Positions 9,415-17,212 of a stretch of DNA of 40,110 bases are shown here, one piece after another. Below the pieces are notes generated by a model. The model did no database searches, was not told the DNA's origin, and was given only the letters and a program-made list of their open reading frames with translations. The DNA lies in contig JAMNXV010000029.1 of NCBI GenBank assembly GCA_023623185.1, positions 1 to 40,110 of the forward strand. Reading direction: 5' to 3'. Source of the stretch: Bacillota bacterium. Lineage in GTDB: Bacteria > Bacillota > Sulfobacillia > Symbiobacteriales > Symbiobacteriaceae. The position numbers and the translations under genes are program-made. The stretch's first letter is position 1. Each line of letters starts with the position of its first letter.

Positions 9415-11115
9415 CTACTTCTCGTTGATGTACCAGCGGTAGATGTAGTCGCTGGTGGCGCCGAAACCAGGGAAGTTCACAACGCCCTTGACCCGGCTGT
9501 TGACGAAGTCGGTGTAGACGTTGGAGTAGACCATGATCACCGGCGCCTCGTCAACCACGATCCGCTGGAACTCGGAGTAGTACTCCTTGCGCTTCTCCGG
9601 GTCGAACTCTTCCCGGGCCTTCTCCAGCAGTTCGTCCACCCGGTCGTTGTAGAACCGGGCCCTGTTGAAGCCGAGCACGTTGCCGTTCGCGTCCGGCTGG
9701 CCGGCGGAGCTGTGGAACAGGTTGAACATGGAGTCGGGGTCGAGACCCAGGTTGAAGGCGCTGAACGTCACGTCGAACTTGCCCGGAGCCACGTAGTTGT
9801 CCATCATGGCGTTGAAGTCGATCATCTGGACGTCCAGGTCGACGCCGATCTCCTTCCAGCTGGAGCGGGCGATCGCGCCGATGGCCTCGGTGGTGGTGGC
9901 GCCCGCGCCGGCGAAGAACGTCAGCTTCAGCGGCTCGCCGTCCCGCTCGTAGATGCCGGTGCTCTCGTTCATCACGAAGCCGGCCTCCTCGAGCAACTGC
10001 TTGGCCTTCTCCACGTCGCGCTCCAGGACCTCGATGGAGTCGTCGTACGCCCACGAGATCGGCGGGATCGGGCCGGGAGGAATGGTCGCACGGTCCTCCA
10101 GCACACCGGTGATGATCGCCTCACGGTCCAGGCCCAGGGTCAGGGCCTGCCGGACCCGCTTGTCATCCAGCGGCGCCTTGCTGTTGTTCAGGGTCATGTA
10201 GCCGAAGCCGTTGCGGTCCCAGTTGTAGGCGGTCAGCTTGTCCGCGAACTGGGTCTCCAGCATCGCCACGTCAGACGCCTCGGGGGTCAGCCGGTCGATC
10301 TCGCCGTTCTGCAGGGCGGCCAGGGCGGTCTGGGAGTCGGGGATGATCTTGAAGGTGAGCGTCTCGATGAAGGGGGCGCCGCCGTACTGCTCAGACATGA
10401 ACCAGTCGGGGTTCCGCTCCATCACGACGTACTGGCCGCGGACGTACTCCTTCAGCTTGTACGGGCCGGCGCCGACCGGCGCGTCCATGCTGGCCGGGGC
10501 CTTCTCCATTTCCGCGATGGAGTAGCCCTCAAAGGCCTCCTTGGAGAGGATGCCGTAGTTGATGTTGGTCAGCAGCGGGGCCGAAGGCTTCTTCAGGTGG
10601 ATCTTCAGGTTGTGCTTGTCCACGACCTCGATGGACTCCACGTCCCGCAGGGAAGAAGCGCGGGCGCCGGTGTAGTCGGGGTGCATGATGGCCTCCAGGG
10701 TGAAGGCCACGTCCTCCGCGTCGAGGTCGGTGCCGTCGGTGAACTTGATGCCCTCCCGGATCTTGATGGAGAGCGTCAGCTGGTCTTCAGACATCTCCCA
10801 GGACTCCGCGACGTACGGCGTGGGCTCGTACTTCTCGTTGAACTCGAACAGCGTCGCGTACAGCTGCGTGACGATCTCGGCGCCGTACGCGGTGGTGTAG
10901 AGGATGGAGTTGAAGCTGTCGGGCTCCTTCTCCAGCACCAGATTCAAATTCCCGCCTACGGCCGGCTGGCCGGTCGACGGGGCCGGCTGCTCGTTCTGGG
11001 CGCCCCCGTTGTTTCCGGGCGGAGTCGGATCCTGCTTGGGACCGCATGCGGACAGAGCCAGGCCGGCCACGACCAGCAGGCTCAGCAGCGATGCAGCCCT
11101 GCGGCTGATGCGCAT
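9415..11115 (-). CDS. Peptide-binding lipoprotein, SBP family 5 (cassette 2)
   Basis: Extracytoplasmic solute-binding lipoprotein of the oligopeptide/dipeptide type, 566 residues. The signal peptide is basic (MRISRR) with a Leu/Val/Ala core and the lipobox LSAC, with C24 as the lipidated cysteine, followed by a Pro/Asn/Gly linker. Family segments include GAGPYKLKEYVRGQYVVMERNPDWF-type sequence (GPYKLKEYVRGQY then NPDWF) and VRQALTLGLDREAI. AAGGGGG precedes the ATG. It delivers ligand to the permeases encoded at 8206-9189 and 7292-8191. It is similar along its whole length to the frameshifted protein of cassette 1. Peptide as ligand is a family-level inference. Confidence 0.95.
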   Translation of the reverse strand: MRISRRAASLLSLLVVAGLALSACGPKQDPTPPGNNGGAQNEQPAPSTGQPAVGGNLNLVLEKEPDSFNSILYTTAYGAEIVTQLYATLFEFNEKYEPTPYVAESWEMSEDQLTLSIKIREGIKFTDGTDLDAEDVAFTLEAIMHPDYTGARASSLRDVESIEVVDKHNLKIHLKKPSAPLLTNINYGILSKEAFEGYSIAEMEKAPASMDAPVGAGPYKLKEYVRGQYVVMERNPDWFMSEQYGGAPFIETLTFKIIPDSQTALAALQNGEIDRLTPEASDVAMLETQFADKLTAYNWDRNGFGYMTLNNSKAPLDDKRVRQALTLGLDREAIITGVLEDRATIPPGPIPPISWAYDDSIEVLERDVEKAKQLLEEAGFVMNESTGIYERDGEPLKLTFFAGAGATTTEAIGAIARSSWKEIGVDLDVQMIDFNAMMDNYVAPGKFDVTFSAFNLGLDPDSMFNLFHSSAGQPDANGNVLGFNRARFYNDRVDELLEKAREEFDPEKRKEYYSEFQRIVVDEAPVIMVYSNVYTDFVNSRVKGVVNFPGFGATSDYIYRWYINEK

Positions 11116-11374
11116 CGTGTGTTATCCCCCTTCGTCGTTGTGCCTTTGTTTTGTATAGGCGTTAATGAGACGGTAAGATGTGTGGTTCTGGTTCAGCTAA
11201 ATCGTGTGTCTGTTGAAGTTCTTATATTACCCCTACTCGTGATGCTCCGAAATTGACATGCGAAACTTGCCTGATTCGGCTCGGATGGGGGAAACGTATG
11301 TGTCAGGGCGCCGCGCGGCCATCTCCATGACTGTGTACCGAGGGCGAGTCGGCTCGCCCCGGCTCGGTTCGCCA

Positions 11375-11929
11375 TCAATCCCAGCCAGACCGGAACCGCC
11401 CGTGCGCCGGCCGGCAGATCCCCTCGTCGTGGCGGCACTCCCTGGGAGGGCAGTCGCCCAGCACCGGCACCAGCACCTCCACCGTGGCCTTGGACTTGAT
11501 GGCGACACAGAAGTCCAACACGCACCGAACCTCATCGTTCTCCGCATCGAAGACGCAGCAGCAGTCAGCGGTGACGTCGCACTGAACCTCGGAGCCGTGC
11601 GGCATGAAAAGCGCCACCTGCTTCAGCACCATCACCCGTCGGTTCAGCCTGCGGATAGTCTTACCCCTCCTGCGGTTGATCAGCCGCAAAGTCACCGGCA
11701 CCTCAATGGCCAGGCAGACCAGTTCCTTCTTCCCGTGGTGGTCCGCTGGCTTGCGGTCCGCCACCTCCCTGCAGGAGATGTCGTGAGTATCGATGTGGCA
11801 GTCGACCTCCACGTCGGTGCCATCGGCAATGCCGCTCACCGGGAAGCTGCGCTCCACCTGGTGCCGCTGCACACAGAAATCCAGGATCTTCTTCGCCTCG
11901 ATGCAGACTACATCGTGCCTGTCGTCCAC
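11375..11929 (-). CDS. Cys-rich SPOCS/DUF3794-like protein B
   Basis: A 184-residue protein without signal peptide or membrane helix and rich in cysteine (for example CDVTADCCCVF). It shares with its neighbour at 12050-12733 the order VxxxAKKxxDFCxQ, a region with DISCREVADR, a basic stretch, VxLxxPxGxxVxCDV, then VxVLVPVxG. This resembles the SPOCS/DUF3794 beta-rich domain found in clostridial spore-associated proteins; the match is from memory. The GTG start has GAGGAGG seven bases upstream. A possible mother-cell sigma promoter lies at 11971-11998. The role is unknown; a spore-coat or spore-assembly protein is the best guess. Confidence 0.7.
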   Translation of the reverse strand: MDDRHDVVCIEAKKILDFCVQRHQVERSFPVSGIADGTDVEVDCHIDTHDISCREVADRKPADHHGKKELVCLAIEVPVTLRLINRRRGKTIRRLNRRVMVLKQVALFMPHGSEVQCDVTADCCCVFDAENDEVRCVLDFCVAIKSKATVEVLVPVLGDCPPRECRHDEGICRPAHGRFRSGWD

Positions 11930-11970
11930 ACACGAACCTCCTCTGGCCCAACCCAGGTCAGACCCATTCC

Positions 11971-11998
11971 ATGTTATGTTGCGCGGTGACGCTTTGGT
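11971..11998 (-). promoter_or_regulatory. Candidate sigma-K/sigma-E-type promoter of Cys-rich gene B
   Basis: On the minus strand ACC (11998-11996) and CATAACAT (11978-11971) are 17 bases apart, fitting the AC / CATAnnnT pattern of sporulation mother-cell promoters, 41 bases before the GTG start. The motif is short, so support comes mainly from the matching motif before the paralogue. Confidence 0.4.
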
Positions 11999-12021
11999 CC
12001 CTGGGCGCAGGCGCGCGCAAA

Positions 12022-12043
12022 CGGCGCCGGGTTCCCGGCGCCG
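12022..12043 (-). terminator. Hairpin after Cys-rich gene A
   Basis: CGGCGCCGGG (12022-12031) and CCCGGCGCCG (12034-12043) form a perfect 10-bp arm pair with a two-base centre. On the minus strand only TTTG follows, so this is a weak terminator by sequence. Confidence 0.55.
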
Positions 12044-12049
12044 GTGCGT

Positions 12050-12733
12050 TCAGTCCCTTCCACAGCCGCACTCCCGGTCCCGCCGGCGGATCGGCAGCCG
12101 CACCACGGGCGGGTCGCAGTCCTCCACCTCGGGCGGGCAGCCCTGGGGCGAGGCCCCGGAAGGGCACCTGCGGGGGCGTACGGAGCCAAATGCGGGCACC
12201 AGCAGCTTCACATCGGCGGTGACGGTCAGCACGGTGCAGAGCTGAATCGTGCAGCAGACGTTGGGCTCGCCCTCGGCCGCGTCCGGCTGCACCGTGCAGA
12301 TGCAGGTCCCTTCCACGTCGCAGGTCACGTCTGTGCCGTCGGGCGCGCACAGCACCACCCGCTTGGGGAAGGTGATGGTCCGCTCCACCACGATCGGCCG
12401 TTCGCCCGAATCCGGCAGCACCCTCAGCCTGAGCGTCAGGGTGATCTGAATGGAGACCACGGCCCGGCCGTCGTCCCCCTGGTGCACCGGCTGCCGGTCG
12501 GCGACCTCCTCGCAGCGGATGTCCGTGATGCGGCAGCTAAGTACGGACCCATGAGCGCCCAGTTCCGGAATGGTGAAGCAGCGCTCCAGCAGGTCTTCCT
12601 GCGTACAGAAGTCAAACACCTTCCGGGCGTCCACCACGACGATCTCCCGCGGGGCCGGGCAGTGGCCGCCCCGAATCGGACCCGGTATCACGGTCATCTC
12701 CGTCCCGGCGGTCGCATCTGTGTTGCTCGCCAT
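12050..12733 (-). CDS. Cys-rich SPOCS/DUF3794-like protein A
   Basis: A 227-residue protein with no signal peptide, similar in layout to the gene B product: VVVDARKVFDFCTQEDLLER near residues 32-51, DIRCEEVADRQPV, a hydrophobic beta-rich segment, FPKRVVLCAPDGTDVTCDV, CTIQLC, and VKLLVPAFG. It ends in a Pro/Cys/Arg-rich tail finishing CGCGRD. The tail and its many cysteines suggest disulphide cross-linking or metal binding, as in coat proteins. ATG at 12733 follows AGGGGTGA. The two genes are probably tandem paralogues expressed from separate similar promoters. The spore role is inferred from family resemblance only. Confidence 0.7.
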   Translation of the reverse strand: MASNTDATAGTEMTVIPGPIRGGHCPAPREIVVVDARKVFDFCTQEDLLERCFTIPELGAHGSVLSCRITDIRCEEVADRQPVHQGDDGRAVVSIQITLTLRLRVLPDSGERPIVVERTITFPKRVVLCAPDGTDVTCDVEGTCICTVQPDAAEGEPNVCCTIQLCTVLTVTADVKLLVPAFGSVRPRRCPSGASPQGCPPEVEDCDPPVVRLPIRRRDRECGCGRD

Positions 12734-12751
12734 AGGTTCACCCCTGTCTGC

Positions 12752-12780
12752 AGGGTATGTGCAGACGCGCCCAAAGGTGA
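12752..12780 (-). promoter_or_regulatory. Candidate sigma-K/sigma-E-type promoter of Cys-rich gene A
   Basis: On the minus strand TCACC (12780-12776) and CATACCCT (12759-12752) are separated by 16 bases, fitting AC-N16-CATAnnnT. The start codon is 18 bases beyond, giving a very short leader. Confidence 0.4.
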
Positions 12781-12786
12781 ACGCAG

Positions 12787-12817
12787 AAAAACCGCCCCGG
12801 ATCTGGTCCGGGGCGGT
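12787..12817 (-). terminator. Terminator of ctpA
   Basis: ACCGCCCCGGA (12791-12801) and TCCGGGGCGGT (12807-12817) form a perfect 11-bp stem with a five-base loop, followed on the minus strand by TTTTT. It is seven bases past the ctpA stop. Confidence 0.9.
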
Positions 12818-12823
12818 CGTTCG

Positions 12824-14056
12824 TCACCGCTTCATCTGCCGGATGTGCCGGATCGCGGCCTCCAGCTGCGGGTCGCCGGGCTCGCCGGGGAAGATGCGGT
12901 CGGGGTTGCCGACCTCAATGTCCGGCGCCACGCCCTGTCCGTCGATGGAGTGGCCGCCGGCGGTCAGGTACCTGGCCGTGGTCAGCTTGATCCCTGAGCC
13001 GTCCTGCAGCCTCCAGAACGTCTGCACGGAGCCCTTCCCAAAGGTCTTCTCGCCGATCAGGGTGCCGACGCCGGCGTCCTTCACCGCGCCGGCCAGGATC
13101 TCCGACGCGCTGGCGCTGCCGCCGTCGATGAGCACCACCAGGGGCAGATCCCACGGCTCCGCCTCCCGGGCCGTCAGCGCCCGCTGCTCCTTGCCCCGCT
13201 CCACGATGTGGACCACCGGGTCGCCGGTGGGCAGGAAGAGAGAGGCGATCTCCACCACCTCATCCAGCAGGCCGCCCGGGTTCTGCCGCACGTCGAAGAT
13301 GAGCCGGGTCATGCCCTGACTCCGCAGGTCGGCGATGGCCTCCCTCACCTGATCGGCGGCGCCCTTCTTGCTGAACTCGTACAGCTGGATGTACCCGATG
13401 CCCGCTGCCTGGTCGAGCATGCGGTAATCGAGCACCGGCACGGTGATGGTGTCGCGGGTGATGACGAACTCCAGCGGCTCGGGCTCGCCCTCCCGCTTGA
13501 CCAGCAGCCGGACCTGGGTGCCCTTCGGTCCCTTGATCAGCGCGACGGCCTCGTTCAGGCTCATGCCGGTGATGTCCCGGCCGTCCACCTCGATGATCGC
13601 ATCGCCGGTGCGCAGCCCCGCCTGCGCGCCCGGACTCCCCTTGATGGGCGAGACCACGGTGAGCAGGCCGGTCTTCTGGGAGATCTCCACCGTCACACCG
13701 ATGCCGCTGAAGGTGGGCTCAAAGCCCTGGACGAACGACCGGTACTCTTCGGGCGTGAAGTAGCTCGAGTACCGGTCACCCAGCGCCTCGACCATGCCCC
13801 GGAGCGCGCCGACGTTCAGGGTTTCCGCGTCGACCGGCTCCACGTACTGCCCCTGGATGGCCCGCATGACCTCCTCCAGCCGTTCCACCTGGAGCGCCGA
13901 CGACGTCTGACCGACCACAGGCAGCCGGTCTTTCAGGTGCGATACCTGTTGATGGACGGCCGGCGGCCAGCCGAACGCCCCGGCGACGTAGCTGACCACG
14001 CCCGTCACCGCGACCAGGAGCAGCGACAGCCCGAATCCCATGCGGCGCTCGTCCAT
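12824..14056 (-). CDS. Carboxyl-terminal processing protease (S41, CtpA/CtpB type)
   Basis: Envelope-exposed serine protease of family S41A. An N-terminal hydrophobic helix (about residues 7-26) anchors or exports it. A PDZ domain follows, with SGIGVTVEI and GLRTGDAIIEVDGRDITG, then the catalytic domain with GGSASASEILAGA (nucleophile Ser) and GEKTFGKGSVQ (catalytic Lys). In Firmicutes CtpB processes SpoIVFA during sporulation signalling, but the exact target here is unknown. The start is uncertain: ATG at 14056 has AGAGAGG 12 bases upstream; in-frame starts at 14068 and 14086 would add 4 or 10 residues. It has its own promoter and terminator and lies downstream of the ftsEX-M23 genes, as in Bacillus. 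Confidence 0.93.
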   Translation of the reverse strand: MDERRMGFGLSLLLVAVTGVVSYVAGAFGWPPAVHQQVSHLKDRLPVVGQTSSALQVERLEEVMRAIQGQYVEPVDAETLNVGALRGMVEALGDRYSSYFTPEEYRSFVQGFEPTFSGIGVTVEISQKTGLLTVVSPIKGSPGAQAGLRTGDAIIEVDGRDITGMSLNEAVALIKGPKGTQVRLLVKREGEPEPLEFVITRDTITVPVLDYRMLDQAAGIGYIQLYEFSKKGAADQVREAIADLRSQGMTRLIFDVRQNPGGLLDEVVEIASLFLPTGDPVVHIVERGKEQRALTAREAEPWDLPLVVLIDGGSASASEILAGAVKDAGVGTLIGEKTFGKGSVQTFWRLQDGSGIKLTTARYLTAGGHSIDGQGVAPDIEVGNPDRIFPGEPGDPQLEAAIRHIRQMKR

Positions 14057-14120
14057 GTGCAGCGTCATCCTCTCTCTTGGAAACAAGCCTCTCCCCCATG
14101 TGTATCAGGGCCTGACTAGG

Positions 14121-14150
14121 AGTATACTCTGCACATTCCTTCGTGGTCAA
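14121..14150 (-). promoter_or_regulatory. ctpA promoter
   Basis: On the minus strand TTGACC (14150-14145), 18 bases, then TATACT (14126-14121): a good sigma-A promoter about 65 bases before the likely start. A palindrome CATTG-CA-CAATG lies just upstream at 14155-14166. Confidence 0.75.
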
Positions 14151-14168
14151 ACGACATTGCACAATGCC

Positions 14169-14205
14169 AAAAGGGGCCGGGCCGCAGCAGCGGTCCGAGC
14201 CCCTT
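14169..14205 (-). terminator. Terminator after the M23 peptidase gene
   Basis: AAGGGGC (14171-14177) pairs with GCCCCTT (14199-14205), with further GC pairing inside; the minus-strand stem is followed by TTTT. It separates the ftsEX-M23 transcript from ctpA. Confidence 0.8.
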
Positions 14206-14217
14206 CTCACCGCCTGT

Positions 14218-15378
14218 CTACCACTTGATATAGTCCAGCGGGTCCTTCCGCTCGCCGTTCACGTGGATCTCCAGGTGCACATGGGGCCCCGTCGACCAGC
14301 CGGTTGAGCCGGCGTAGGCAATGGGGTCGCCCTGGCTGACCGCCTGGCCCTCCGAGACGATGATCGAGCTGTTGTGCGCGTACCAGGAAGTGATGCCGCC
14401 GCCGTGGTCGATGATCACCAGGTTGCCGAAGACGTCGTCGTAGCTGGTCTGCAGCACCACGCCCGCCTCGATGGCGTAGACGGTCTGCCCCCAGTTGGCG
14501 GCGAAGTCGGTGCCGTAGTGCATGCGCTGCACGCCGAGAATCGGGTGCCAGCGCATGCCGAAGTGGTCCGTGATGATGACCGGGGTCACCGGCGGAATGG
14601 GGGCGAAGACGCCGGCCTGCCGGTTCAGCTCCCGCACCAGGGCGGCCACCTGCTCGGCGAGTTGCTGGCTGTACCACTCCATCTCGTCCAGCTGCGCAGC
14701 CAGGGCCGCCCGCCGGTCCTCCAGCGACCGCGATACCTGTTCCCGCTCGACCCGCTTCGCCACCACCGTGGCCTGGTACTCCTCCGCCTCCGCCTTCAGG
14801 GCGGCGAGCCGGATCTTGCGGCCCTCGACCTGCCGCTGCTTCTCCTCGAGGGCCAGTTTCTCCGCCTTCACTTCCTCCACCAGCTCGCGGTCCTTCTGCG
14901 CGATCATCTTGAGAATCTCCGCGCGGCTGATGAACTCGCGGAAGCTCGCGGCGCCGAAGAGCACGGAGAGCCTGTCCACCGGGCCGTTCTCCCGAATGGC
15001 GCGGATGCGGTTGCCGAGGATCTCCCGCTTCTCGTCGTAGCGGGCCTGCGCATCGGCCACCTCGGCCTCCACCTGTTCCAGCTCGGCCGAGACCTCCTCA
15101 TATTCGGCGGTGATGACCGCCAGGTTGGCGTTGGCGGCCACCAGTTCCGCTTCCACGAGCCTGAGGTGCGCCTCCGCCTCCTCGGCCTGGAAGGCGACGT
15201 CGGCCAGGGCGTTCTGCAGCTCCGCCTGTTTCTGCCGCACGGCCTCCAGATCGCGCTGCGCCTGCTCCAGCTGCGCCCGGATGTCGTTCGCCTGCGCGGA
15301 GAAGGGCTGGAGCGGCAGGGCCATGTTCAGGAGCAGTGCGGCGAGGACGACCAGGGCCCAGCGAAACCGTCTATGCAT
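14218..15378 (-). CDS. EnvC-like M23 peptidase with N-terminal coiled coil
   Basis: Secreted murein hydrolase or hydrolase activator, 386 residues. It has a signal peptide (MHRRFRWALVVLAALLLN), then a long Glu/Ala/Gln-rich coiled coil covering about residues 30-240, then an M23 LytM domain. The zinc-site motifs are intact: MHYGTDF (His and Asp) and GPHVHLEIHV (HxH), so it may be catalytic rather than degenerate as in EnvC. The gene follows ftsX by 17 bases. In many bacteria FtsEX controls a coiled-coil peptidase of this kind across the membrane (EnvC, PcsB, CwlO), so this is probably the FtsEX partner. ATG at 15378 follows GGGGGTG. Confidence 0.93.
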   Translation of the reverse strand: MHRRFRWALVVLAALLLNMALPLQPFSAQANDIRAQLEQAQRDLEAVRQKQAELQNALADVAFQAEEAEAHLRLVEAELVAANANLAVITAEYEEVSAELEQVEAEVADAQARYDEKREILGNRIRAIRENGPVDRLSVLFGAASFREFISRAEILKMIAQKDRELVEEVKAEKLALEEKQRQVEGRKIRLAALKAEAEEYQATVVAKRVEREQVSRSLEDRRAALAAQLDEMEWYSQQLAEQVAALVRELNRQAGVFAPIPPVTPVIITDHFGMRWHPILGVQRMHYGTDFAANWGQTVYAIEAGVVLQTSYDDVFGNLVIIDHGGGITSWYAHNSSIIVSEGQAVSQGDPIAYAGSTGWSTGPHVHLEIHVNGERKDPLDYIKW

Positions 15379-15395
15379 CGCGACCGACACCCCCA

Positions 15396-16319
15396 TCACA
15401 CGTTCAGGAAACGGCGGAGCGAGAAGAAGCTGGCCACAGCGCCCAGCACGGCGCCCAGGCCCAGCAGGGCCAGCGTCAGATCGGTCAGGATCAGCTCAGG
15501 CCTCACCACCGGCAGAAACGGAACCGACTCCTGAATCGCCGGCGCCAGCCTGATGTAGCCCCAGGCCACGACGCCGCTGGCCACGGCGGCGCCCAGGGCG
15601 CCGAGGAGCATGCCCTCCAGCACGAACGGCCGCCGGATGTACCAGTCGGTGGCGCCCACCAGCTTCATAATGGAAATCTCACGCCGCCGGGCGTAGACAG
15701 AGAGGCGAATCGTGTTGGAGAGCGTGAGCACCGTCGCGAACAGCAGGAGCAGGACCAGCCCCAGGCCGCCGATGCGCACCGCGCGGGTAAACGCCAGCAG
15801 GTCGGCGACGATCTCCTTGCCGTAGTCCACCTTCGCTACCCCGCGCATGGCCTGGATCTGTTCCGCCACCTTGGCCACCCGCTCGACATCCGAGACCTTC
15901 ACATACACCTCGTCGGAGAGGGGATTCTCATCGCCCTCGTAGCCGCTGAGGATCTCGGCCTGGGCGGGGTCGGCCCGCTTCATCTCCTCCAAGGCCTCGT
16001 GGCGGCTGAGGAAGGTGACCGTCTCCACGTCGGGCAGGCCGCGAATGCCCGCCAGAATGGCTTCAATCTCCTGTTCGGTCAGATCCCGCTGGCCGCATTT
16101 CACCTCTTCGCGCCGGGCCGTGCACAGGTAGCCCTTGATCTCCACCTGGCTCTCGGCCGTGGCGGCCATCTCCTCCAGGTTGACGGCCAGCAGCACCACC
16201 ACGGCCAGCACGAGCAAGGTGACCGCGACCGAGAGCATGGAAGCCAGCGACATCACATTGCCGCGTGCGGTGTTGCGCAGGGCGTCGCGCAGCGCGGTGA
16301 CCCATCCCCTAAGACTCAT
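15396..16319 (-). CDS. ftsX: FtsX, cell-division ABC transporter permease
   Basis: Membrane subunit of the FtsEX complex, which passes ATP-driven conformational change to peptidoglycan hydrolases. The 307-residue protein has an N-terminal helix at about residues 25-48, an extracellular loop domain of about 120 residues, and three C-terminal helices, the standard topology. The YARRREISIMKLVGAT segment is the cytoplasmic coupling region of the family. The extracellular domain holds two cysteines (in GYLCTARREEVKCG) that could form a disulphide. ATG at 16319 lies inside the 3' end of ftsE (11-base overlap), with an AGGGGGA site. Confidence 0.97.
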   Translation of the reverse strand: MSLRGWVTALRDALRNTARGNVMSLASMLSVAVTLLVLAVVVLLAVNLEEMAATAESQVEIKGYLCTARREEVKCGQRDLTEQEIEAILAGIRGLPDVETVTFLSRHEALEEMKRADPAQAEILSGYEGDENPLSDEVYVKVSDVERVAKVAEQIQAMRGVAKVDYGKEIVADLLAFTRAVRIGGLGLVLLLLFATVLTLSNTIRLSVYARRREISIMKLVGATDWYIRRPFVLEGMLLGALGAAVASGVVAWGYIRLAPAIQESVPFLPVVRPELILTDLTLALLGLGAVLGAVASFFSLRRFLNV

Positions 16320-16998
16320 AGCCGTAGGTCCCCCTGTTCTCGTCGCGCACCACGCGACCCCGCTCCAGGGCAATGACGCGCTTCTTCATGCTGTCCACGA
16401 TCTCGGCCGCATGGGTGGCCACCACCACCGTGGCCCCCATCTGGTTGATCTGGTTCAGGAGGTTCATGATGGTCCAGGTGTTCTCCGGGTCCAGGTTTCC
16501 GGTGGGCTCGTCGGCGATCACCAGCACCGGGTTCCGCACGATGGCGCGCGCCACGGCCACCCGCTGTTGCTCCCCCCCGGAGAGCTCTGCCGCCAGGGCG
16601 CGGCTCTTGTGGCGCAGGCCCACCAGCTCGAGCGCGGCCGGCACCCGGCGCGCGATCTCCCGCCGGGGCACGTCCGTGCACTCCAGGGCGAAGGCGACGT
16701 TCTGAAAGACCGTGCGTTCCGGCAGCAGCTTGAAGTCCTGGAAGATGACCCCGATGCTGCGGCGCAGGTAGGGCACCGCCCGCCTGGGCAGGCGCGCCAC
16801 GTCCTTGCCGTCCAGAATCACCTGGCCCGATGTCGGCAGCTCCTCCCGGTAGAGCAGCTTCATGAGCGTCGACTTGCCGGCGCCGGACGGCCCGACCAAA
16901 AAGACAAACTCCCCCCGCTCAACCCGCAGGTTGACGCCATCGAGGGAAGGAGCTTTCATATGAGGATAAACTTTGGTGACGTTGATTAGCTGGATCAC
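16309..16998 (-). CDS. ftsE: FtsE, cell-division ABC transporter ATPase
   Basis: Cytoplasmic ATPase of FtsEX, 229 residues, the usual length. Walker A is GPSGAGKS near residues 36-43, the ABC signature is LSGGEQQR, and Walker B with the switch region is VLVIADEPTGNLDPE. The GTG start is preceded by GGGGTGA. The gene is first of an ftsE-ftsX-M23 unit ending at the terminator at 14169-14205. About 160 bases of hairpin-rich leader lie upstream. Confidence 0.97.
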   Translation of the reverse strand: MIQLINVTKVYPHMKAPSLDGVNLRVERGEFVFLVGPSGAGKSTLMKLLYREELPTSGQVILDGKDVARLPRRAVPYLRRSIGVIFQDFKLLPERTVFQNVAFALECTDVPRREIARRVPAALELVGLRHKSRALAAELSGGEQQRVAVARAIVRNPVLVIADEPTGNLDPENTWTIMNLLNQINQMGATVVVATHAAEIVDSMKKRVIALERGRVVRDENRGTYGYES

Positions 16999-17096
16999 GC
17001 GGGATCACCCCACCGCTTACTTCCTATACGCTGCGGAGACCTTCGATCCTTCATAATCCGAATGTGTAACGTGAAACTTTACCAGGAACTTCGACG

Positions 17097-17164
17097 GGGA
17101 AGCAGACCTTCCCTTCCTAGTGGTGAAATTCTAGGGCATGCCATTTCTGGATAGCCTTCCAGAA
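17097..17164 (-). other. Run of three small hairpins upstream of ftsE
   Basis: Three short perfect inverted repeats lie in series: GGGAAG/CTTCCC (17097-17113), CCTAG/CTAGG (17116-17135) and TTCTGGA/TCCAGAA (17145-17164). They sit between the glycosyltransferase terminator and ftsE. No convincing sigma-A promoter is visible in the remaining leader, and no known riboswitch class is recognised. Confidence 0.4.
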
Positions 17165-17171
17165 CACGTCA

Positions 17172-17198
17172 GACCCACCCGGTGAGGCCGGGTGGGTC
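17172..17198 (-). terminator. Hairpin after the WecG/TagA glycosyltransferase gene
   Basis: GACCCACCCGG (17172-17182) and CCGGGTGGGTC (17188-17198) form a perfect 11-bp stem with a five-base loop. The minus-strand tail is TGACGTG, so a U tract is lacking. Confidence 0.6.
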
Positions 17199-17212
17199 CT
17201 GTGCTGCAGCAG

